Assembly (NCBI GenBank): GCA_002409675.1
Contig: DHOB01000015.1
Coordinates: forward strand, 5,408-13,298
From: Ruminococcaceae bacterium UBA5401
Lineage (GTDB): Bacteria; Bacillota; Clostridia; Oscillospirales; Acutalibacteraceae
Reading direction: 5' to 3'
Length of the DNA: 7,891 bases
Shown: positions 1 through 4,651 of the stretch, in pieces
Numbering within the stretch: the first letter of the stretch is position 1
Layout: the number at the start of each line of letters is the position of its first letter
Position numbers and translations under genes: made by a program
The notes under the pieces: generated by a model
Seen by the model: the letters and a program-made list of their open reading frames with translations, nothing else
Database searches by the model: none
Told to the model about the DNA's origin: nothing

Positions 1-4
1 CCGC

Positions 5-52
5 AGGCACCGGGCGGCGTGTCGCCGCGGGCACCGGGCGGCGTGTCGCCGC
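5..52. repeat. 24-bp tandem repeat, two copies
   Basis: Positions 5-28 and 29-52 are two copies of a 24-bp unit that differ at one base. Each contains a perfect hairpin: GCGGCG, loop TGT, CGCCGC (14-28 and 38-52). The same hairpin lies inside the 105-bp repeats that follow, so the 24-bp unit looks like a sub-segment of the larger unit that was amplified by itself. The window opens inside this array, so its left limit and copy number are unknown. Confidence 0.85.
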
Positions 53-54
53 AG

Positions 55-293
55 GCGCCGGCCCGGCGGGAAGAACGGCGGGGACCGGAAGCGCGCTTTG
101 CCGGGACGGAAAGGGGACGCTCCCGTGCCTGAAAATTACCGGGCGGCGTGTCGCCGCAGGCACCGGCCCGGCGGGAGGAACGGCGGGGACCGGAAGCGCG
201 CTTTGCCGGGACGGAAAGGGGACGCTCCCGTGTCTGAAAATTACCGGGCGGCGTGCCGCCGCAGGCACCGGCCCGGCGGGGGGAACGGCGGGA
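55..293. repeat. 105-bp tandem repeat, two full copies plus a partial third
   Basis: Units run 55-159 and 160-264, with a partial third copy from 265 to about 293. The two full units differ at four positions (57/162, 72/177, 128/233, 151/256), so they are about 96% identical. Each ends in the hairpin GCGGCG-loop-CGCCGC (143-157 and 248-262); the loop changes from TGT to TGC in the second copy while the stem is kept. The unit is 35 codons long, so an open frame passes through without a stop, but three of the four differences change the amino acid in that frame. That gives no sign of protein-level constraint. It is best read as a non-coding, GC-rich minisatellite, possibly forming structured RNA if transcribed. 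It shows no leader, spacer diversity or cas genes that would suggest CRISPR. Confidence 0.85.
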
Positions 294-394
294 ATCCCCC
301 GCAGGCCGGCGGGAAATCATACGTGCGTCCGGTGGAAACGGCGGCATACCGCCGGGAGTTGTCTTATCCTGTCCCGCCAGAAAGGGCTTTCGAT
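294..394. other. Spacer between repeat array and zinc-ribbon gene
   Basis: About 100 bases of no clear function. It includes a perfect short hairpin, CGGCGG-CATA-CCGCCG at 339-354, with no T-run after it, so it is not a convincing intrinsic terminator. I could not find a well-spaced sigma-A type promoter. An open reading frame continuous with the downstream gene crosses this stretch, so part of it could be coding if the gene starts earlier than called. Confidence 0.4.
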
Positions 395-724
395 TTGCAC
401 CGCGCTAAACGGCGGGCCGGTGGATGCAGCGTCACGCTGCCGGTGTGCCCGTACTGCGGCGCGCGGTTTCTGTACGGGCAGGTGAAGCGGATGGGCGGGC
501 GCGGGACCGGAAGATGCCCGCACTGCGGGAAAGTTTTCCGCATCACGTCCGGGCGCGGGCGCGCGGCGCTTTTCTGCGCGGCGGCGGCGGCGCTGGTCTG
601 CCTGAACCTGCTTCTGATGCAGGCGCCCGCCGTCGGCATGACTTTTCTGCTCGGCGTGACGGCCGCCGGGGTCGCCGGCGCGTGGCTGCTCCTGCCCTAC
701 ACCGCCCGGTACCGGAAGAAATGA
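395..724 (+). CDS. Small zinc-ribbon membrane protein, CxxC-x20-CxxC type
   Basis: Unnamed small protein of about 109 residues with two metal-binding knuckles followed by two membrane helices. From the TTG at 395, the knuckles are CPYC (C18-C21) and CPHC (C41-C44), separated by 19 residues, and probably bind one zinc ion in the cytoplasm. Helices lie at about residues 57-76 and 80-100, and the protein ends in the basic tail ARYRKK. This order matches the uncharacterised Bacillota family I recall as cxxc_20_cxxc (TIGR04104), whose function is unknown. The start is uncertain. TTG 395 has AAAGGG (381-386) at 8 nt; GTG 443, directly before the first CxxC, fits typical family length but has no good ribosome site; the frame is also open upstream through the repeats to TTG 98 and beyond. 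The stop is 50 nt before gyrB, so the two may be co-transcribed. The coding call is fairly firm because both CxxC motifs and the hydrophobic pattern are intact. Confidence 0.7.
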   Translation: MHRAKRRAGGCSVTLPVCPYCGARFLYGQVKRMGGRGTGRCPHCGKVFRITSGRGRAALFCAAAAALVCLNLLLMQAPAVGMTFLLGVTAAGVAGAWLLLPYTARYRKK

Positions 725-762
725 CGAGCGGAAGCGGGCCGCTGAGCGTTTGAAGAAACATT

Positions 763-768
763 GGAGGG
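763..768 (+). promoter_or_regulatory. gyrB ribosome binding site that decides the start
   Basis: GGAGGG abuts an in-frame TTG at 769 with no spacer, which is unworkable for initiation there. It sits 6 nt before the next in-frame TTG at 775, which is normal spacing. The start at 775 is therefore preferred, removing two residues from the longest frame. Confidence 0.75.
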
Positions 769-774
769 TTGGAT

Positions 775-2718
775 TTGGATTTCAGCAAGGTCACACAGGC
801 AAACGAAGATTACGACGAAAGCGAGATACAGGTTCTCGAGGGGATGGAGGCCGTCCGCAAACGCCCGGGCATGTATATCGGGTCCACGGGCCCGCGCGGC
901 CTGCACCACTTGGTCTATGAGATCGTCGACAACGCGATCGACGAGGCGCTTGCGGGATACTGCGATAAAATCGACGTCCAGATTCTTCCCGGCAATATCG
1001 TCCGCGTCAACGACGACGGCCGCGGAATTCCAGTGGGCATCCACCATCAGGCCGGCATCCCGACCGTCACGGTAGTCTTCACCATGCTGCACGCGGGCGG
1101 CAAGTTCGGCGGGGGGGGGTACAAGGTCTCCGGCGGGCTGCACGGCGTGGGCGCCTCGGTGGTCAACGCGCTCTCCAGGTGGCTGGAGGTCGAGGTCTAC
1201 CGCGACGGCATCACCTATTACCAGAAATTCGAGCGCGGCAAGGCCGTGACGGGCCTCGAGAAACGCGGCCCGGCGCGGCAGAAGAGCGGCACGCAGGTCA
1301 CCTTCTGCCCGGACCCGGAGATTTTCAAGGACACGACGGAGTTCGACTACGAGACGCTGCAGACCCGCCTGCGCGAGCAGGCGTTCCTGAACGCCGGGGT
1401 GCACATCGTCCTGCGCGACAGGCGCGGCGAACAGGAGCCGCAGGAAGACGACTTCTGCTACACCGGCGGCATCAGCAGCTTCGTCGAGTATATCAACAAA
1501 AAGAAGGCCGTCGAGGTCATCCACCCGGACGTGATCCATTTTTCGGCCGTCGCGCCGGATGATTCCGCCACGGTGGAGGTCGCCATGCAGTACAACGACT
1601 CCTACAACGAGCTGCTGCTCTCGTTTGCCAACGACATCCACACCACCGACGGCGGCACGCACGAAGAGGGCTTCAAGCGGGCGCTGACCCGCGCGATGAA
1701 CGACTACGGCCGCAAGTTCAATATTCTGAAGGAAAATGACAAGAACCTGAACGGCGAGGATTTCCGCGAGGGCCTGACGGCCGTGATCAGCGTCAAGCTC
1801 AAGGAGGCGCAGTTCGAGGGGCAGACCAAGGCCCGCCTGGGCAACACCGAAATCGGCCCGCTGGTCAGCAACCTGGTCTACGGCAAGCTCTCCACCTACC
1901 TGGAGGAGAACCCCTCCACGGCGCGCGCCATCTTCGACAAGGCGATGGCCGCCTCCCATGCGCGCGAGGCGGCCCGCAAGGCCCGCGAGATGGTCCGCCG
2001 CAAATCCGCGCTGGAGGACGCCTCCCTCCCCGGCAAGCTGGCCGACTGCCAGAGCCGCAACCCCGAGGAGACCGAGATCTACATCGTCGAGGGCGACTCC
2101 GCCGGCGGCTCCGCCAAGGGCGGGCGCGACCGCAGGTACCAGGCCATCCTGCCGCTGTGGGGCAAGATGCTGAACGTCGAGAAGGCCCGGCTCGACAAAG
2201 TCTACGGCAACGAAAAGCTGCAGCCCATCGTCACCGCGCTGGGGTGCGGCATCGGCGACGAGTTCGACCTCAAGAAGCTGCGCTACGGCAAAATCATCAT
2301 TATGGCCGATGCCGATGTCGACGGCTCCCATATCCGCACCCTGCTGCTGACCTTTTTCTTCCGCTTCATGAAGCCGCTGGTCGAGGAGGGGCACGTCTAC
2401 CTGGCGCAGCCGCCGCTGTTCCGCCTGACCAAGGCGAAGAAGCACTACTACGCCTACACCGACGTTCAGCGCGACCGGCTGATGCAGCAGCTGGGCAGCG
2501 GGTACGAGATCCAGCGGTACAAGGGCCTCGGCGAGATGGACCCCGTCCAGCTCTGGGAGACGACCATGGACCCCGCCCGGCGCATGATGTACCGCGTGGA
2601 GGTAGAGGACGCCGCCGCGGCGGACGAGACCTTCACCGTGCTGATGGGCGACAAGGTGGAGCCCCGGCGCGAGTTCATCGAGCAGCACGCGAAGTTCGCG
2701 CACGACCTGGACGTGTGA
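775..2718 (+). CDS. gyrB: DNA gyrase subunit B
   Basis: ATPase subunit of DNA gyrase (type IIA topoisomerase); with GyrA it couples ATP hydrolysis to negative supercoiling. The 647 residues are close to the roughly 640 usual for Bacillota. Visible in order: GHKL ATPase domain with the catalytic glutamate E49 and N53 in YEIVDNAIDEA, D80 and R83 in NDDGRGIP (matching E. coli D73 and R76), the ATP lid HAGGKF (106-111) and GLHGVG (121-126); transducer domain, about 225-400; Toprim domain with EGDSAGGSAK (E439, D441) and the metal-binding DADVDG (D512, D514, D516); and the C-terminal RYKGLGEM (581-588) and QLWETTMDP. The start is TTG 775, chosen by the spacing of GGAGGG. Residue W462, in PLWGK, replaces the basic residue found in E. 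coli (K447) and Bacillus (PLRGK). A run of nine G (1111-1119) codes for the glycines of the lid. It is complete, with all catalytic residues present. Confidence 0.98.
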   Translation: MDFSKVTQANEDYDESEIQVLEGMEAVRKRPGMYIGSTGPRGLHHLVYEIVDNAIDEALAGYCDKIDVQILPGNIVRVNDDGRGIPVGIHHQAGIPTVTVVFTMLHAGGKFGGGGYKVSGGLHGVGASVVNALSRWLEVEVYRDGITYYQKFERGKAVTGLEKRGPARQKSGTQVTFCPDPEIFKDTTEFDYETLQTRLREQAFLNAGVHIVLRDRRGEQEPQEDDFCYTGGISSFVEYINKKKAVEVIHPDVIHFSAVAPDDSATVEVAMQYNDSYNELLLSFANDIHTTDGGTHEEGFKRALTRAMNDYGRKFNILKENDKNLNGEDFREGLTAVISVKLKEAQFEGQTKARLGNTEIGPLVSNLVYGKLSTYLEENPSTARAIFDKAMAASHAREAARKAREMVRRKSALEDASLPGKLADCQSRNPEETEIYIVEGDSAGGSAKGGRDRRYQAILPLWGKMLNVEKARLDKVYGNEKLQPIVTALGCGIGDEFDLKKLRYGKIIIMADADVDGSHIRTLLLTFFFRFMKPLVEEGHVYLAQPPLFRLTKAKKHYYAYTDVQRDRLMQQLGSGYEIQRYKGLGEMDPVQLWETTMDPARRMMYRVEVEDAAAADETFTVLMGDKVEPRREFIEQHAKFAHDLDV

Positions 2719-2827
2719 TTTCCCGGGAAAAGTCCGCGCGGCGCGCCGCAAATCGAGAAAGCTTCCGTTTGCGCGGCTCCGGCTCCGCGCAGTTCCAAAG
2801 CCGGAACCATAAAAGGAGAACTTTGAG
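2719..2827. other. gyrB-to-membrane-gene intergenic region with inverted repeats
   Basis: This 109-bp gap is the largest within the gyrase operon. It contains a perfect 12-bp palindrome TTTCCCGGGAAA (2719-2730) directly after the gyrB stop, a stem-loop with arms GCGCGG/CCGCGC (2771-2790, 8-nt loop), and a weak GTTCC/GGAAC pair (2792-2807). None is followed by a T-run, so an intrinsic terminator is not supported. They could be an RNA processing or stability element, or chance in GC-rich DNA. The ribosome site AAGGAGAA (2813-2820) for the next gene closes the gap. Confidence 0.5.
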
Positions 2828-3505
2828 ATGATGAGCAGCTATACACGGGAAAAAACCCGGAATTCAGAATCCCCGGAACGGGACGCCCAGCCGGCCGACG
2901 ACGGCCACCCGGAACGAAGCGGCGCGCCGCGGGCGCAGATGGTGCCTGACGACGCCCGGGCGTATGAGGAGCAGCACACCGGAATCCGGATCTCCTATCG
3001 CCTGAAAGAAGATGAAGTGTACGAGTGCCTGCGGCGGATTCTGAAAGCCAAGGCCGGGGGCGGCAGGCCCGCGGCGGCGCGGGCGGCGCTTCTGGTGGCC
3101 GCGGCCGCGCTCGGCGCGGCGGGGGGCGGCTCCGGCAGCGGCGTGCTCTACGCGCTGGCGGCGGTATGCGCGGTGTGCGCCGCGCTCTCGGCGCTGTTCC
3201 CGCTGCGGGCGGACCGCCGCCTCGCGCGGGAGTACGCCGGGAATGCGGCCATCCGCATGCGGGTGTACCCGGACCGCATCCAGCTTGCCCGGGACGGCCG
3301 GGTGCGGGAGATTCCGCTGGACGGGACGAGCGAGTGCGCGCAGATCGGCGACATGCTGGCGCTCTATGTGCGGGACCCGCAGGCCCCGGGGGGCCTCGGG
3401 CGGCGCCTGGTGGTGCTGCCCCTGCGGTGCGTGGACCCTTCCGCGCTGCCGGAAGTGCAGGCGATGATTTTCGCCGGCACCCGGCCGCTGAAGGTGCGCG
3501 GATGA
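2828..3505 (+). CDS. Putative YcxB-like membrane protein, first of three
   Basis: Uncharacterised 225-residue protein. The first 50 or so residues are polar and probably disordered, rich in D, E, P and R. A segment ISYRLKEDEVYECLRRI (55-71) resembles the 'Y-x-L-T/K-E-x-E-x-Y' opening of YcxB-like proteins. Two Ala/Gly-rich helices follow (about 82-100 and 105-124), and then a soluble domain of about 95 residues (130-225) with alternating beta-type strands: AIRMRVYPDRIQLARDG, then a basic strand, then RRLVVLPLRCVDPSALPEVQ. That order (strand, polar turn, strand, 'P-x-R' segment, final helix) parallels the better-conserved third gene. The start is ATG 2828, with AAGGAG about 9 nt upstream; a second ATG at 2831 is less well spaced. 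It lies 19 nt before the next gene and is probably co-transcribed with gyrB. Family membership is inference from pattern and neighbours; the role is unknown. Confidence 0.7.
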   Translation: MMSSYTREKTRNSESPERDAQPADDGHPERSGAPRAQMVPDDARAYEEQHTGIRISYRLKEDEVYECLRRILKAKAGGGRPAAARAALLVAAAALGAAGGGSGSGVLYALAAVCAVCAALSALFPLRADRRLAREYAGNAAIRMRVYPDRIQLARDGRVREIPLDGTSECAQIGDMLALYVRDPQAPGGLGRRLVVLPLRCVDPSALPEVQAMIFAGTRPLKVRG

Positions 3506-3524
3506 CCTGAGAAGGAGGCGGCGA

Positions 3525-4115
3525 ATGCCGGAAGCGAAGAACAGCCCGAAAATAACGGCGGTGCAGACCCTGACCGAGGAGGAGTACCGCGGCGCGTGCC
3601 GGGCGGCGGCGGATTTTCTGTTCCCGCGGCGGCGGCGGTGGGTGCGCGTGTGCCTGTGCCTTTCGGCGGCGGGCCTTTCGGCGTCGCTGATTCCGGCGGC
3701 GCTGGCGGCCGCCGCGCCGGTGTGGGTGCCGGCCGGCCTGTGCGGGGCGTTCGCCGCCCTGGCCGCCGCGGTGTGGATTTTTCAGCCCGTTGTGCGCGGC
3801 CGCCGCGCGGGGCGGGTCTTCCGCTCCTGCCCGCTGATGGCGCTGGAGGCGAAGCTCACCCTCACGCGCGATTTTGCCGAGGCGGAAAGCCGCTGCGAGC
3901 GGTTCAGAAAGTACTGGACGGAGTTTTCGCTCGGCGTCGAGACGCCGCGGGCGTTCATCGCGGCGGGCGCCCCGGGGCGCGGCCCGCTGATTGTGAAGAA
4001 GGCGGGGCTTTCCCCGCGGGACGCCGAGACGGCGGTCCGGATTTTTTCCGGCGCGTTCGGCCTGCGGTTCTACAGAACCGGAAAACGGGGGAGGCGGCGC
4101 AGATGGAACCCGTGA
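3525..4115 (+). CDS. Putative YcxB-like membrane protein, second of three
   Basis: Uncharacterised 196-residue protein. The N-terminal part contains TLTEEEYRGACRAAADF (15-31), a YcxB-like opening. A basic patch PRRRRW leads into helix 1 (about 39-62); helix 2 is about 66-88, ending at QPVVRGRRAGR, an echo of QPLLRAAVRRG at the same place in the third gene. The soluble domain (about 100-185) contains a KLTLTRDFAEAES strand-turn, an aromatic-rich KYWTEFSLGVETPRAFI and a final amphipathic helix. The tail GKRGRRRRWNP is strongly basic, which would suit contact with lipid headgroups or nucleic acid, but this is speculation. The ribosome site GAAGGAGG (3511-3518) is 6 nt before ATG 3525, near ideal. 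Its last 13 nt overlap the next gene, suggesting translational coupling. The sequence is far more diverged from the YcxB pattern than the third gene. Confidence 0.72.
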   Translation: MPEAKNSPKITAVQTLTEEEYRGACRAAADFLFPRRRRWVRVCLCLSAAGLSASLIPAALAAAAPVWVPAGLCGAFAALAAAVWIFQPVVRGRRAGRVFRSCPLMALEAKLTLTRDFAEAESRCERFRKYWTEFSLGVETPRAFIAAGAPGRGPLIVKKAGLSPRDAETAVRIFSGAFGLRFYRTGKRGRRRRWNP

Positions 4116-4651
4116 CGGTGCGCTTTGCCGCGACGGCGGACGACGCCGTGCGCATGCGCAGGGCGCAGACAAAGCTGGCGCTGCCGAGGGCCTACCGGTC
4201 TGCGGCGGAGCTTTTCGGGGTGCTGTTCCTGCTGCTGGCGGCCGCGGTGCCGGTCTTCCGCCTGCCGAACCGCTGGGCCGCCGCGGTGGCGGCGGTGTGC
4301 GGGGTGTTTCTGCTGTTCCTGTGGCAGCCGCTGCTGCGGGCGGCGGTGCGCCGCGGCGCGCAGGCGGATTTTGCGGCGGGCCGGTTCGGGCCGCCCGCGC
4401 AGACCGTGCGCTTTTCGCCCGATGAGGTGGAGTTTGCCGCCGAGGGGTACGAGGGCCGCGTTCCCTACGGGATGCTGTACTTCGCGTACGAGGACCGCAG
4501 CGTGCTGCTTCTGTACCTCGGCATCGGCGAATGCCGCGCCGTGCCGCTGCGGGCCATGGCGCCGGAGGAGCGCAGGCGGGTGGAAAGCCTGCTGAAGGAC
4601 CGGATGAAACAGAAATTTATGCAGGAAGGTGCCCGTGAATGGACGAAATAG
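4103..4651 (+). CDS. YcxB-like membrane protein, third of three
   Basis: 182-residue protein with the clearest YcxB-like features of the trio. Residues 1-32 are polar; helices lie at about 33-52 and 57-77; the C-terminal domain is about 98-168. That domain reads TVRFSPDEVEFAAEGYEG (101-118), RVPYGMLYFAYEDRSVLLLYLG and CRAVPLRAMAPEERRRVESLLKDR. This matches the family pattern of a strand, 'I/V-P-Y/W' turn, 'ED' turn, a hydrophobic strand, 'I/V-P-x-R' and a closing helix. The fold is thought to be PH-like on the cytoplasmic side; its function is not established. Start ATG 4103 has GGGGAGG (4087-4093) at 9 nt. The frame stays open further upstream, but that part is only a shadow of the second gene. 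It begins 13 nt before the stop of the previous gene and ends 13 nt inside gyrA, so gyrA translation probably depends in part on reading through it. Confidence 0.83.
   Translation: MEPVTVRFAATADDAVRMRRAQTKLALPRAYRSAAELFGVLFLLLAAAVPVFRLPNRWAAAVAAVCGVFLLFLWQPLLRAAVRRGAQADFAAGRFGPPAQTVRFSPDEVEFAAEGYEGRVPYGMLYFAYEDRSVLLLYLGIGECRAVPLRAMAPEERRRVESLLKDRMKQKFMQEGAREWTK
4624..4631 (+). promoter_or_regulatory. gyrA ribosome binding site inside the upstream gene
   Basis: GGAAGGTG lies 7 nt before the gyrA ATG (4639) and is inside the last codons of the third YcxB-like gene. Ribosomes finishing that gene stop 13 nt past the gyrA start, an arrangement suited to re-initiation or coupled translation. Confidence 0.6.

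Noticed and set aside
1..293. CRISPR array
   Set aside because: The units are adjacent near-identical 105-bp tandem copies with no variable spacers, and no cas gene is present.
296..410. Sigma-A promoter (TTGTCT at 359 as -35)
   Set aside because: No acceptable -10 box at 16-18 nt spacing.
769..774. gyrB start at TTG 769
   Set aside because: The ribosome site GGAGGG ends at 768, leaving no spacer. TTG 775 has 6 nt spacing.
697..2751. 684-codon open frame on the - strand opposite gyrB
   Set aside because: It lies opposite a certain gene; nearly all third positions there are G or C, which removes stops from the reverse frame. Its protein is low in lysine, high in Val/Leu/Ala/Asp/Gln and has no recognisable motif.
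2466..4172. 568-codon - strand frame across the gyrB end and the first two membrane genes
   Set aside because: Extremely Arg/Pro/Ala-rich, crosses gene boundaries, and has no motif. The + strand genes there have good ribosome sites and coherent membrane topology.
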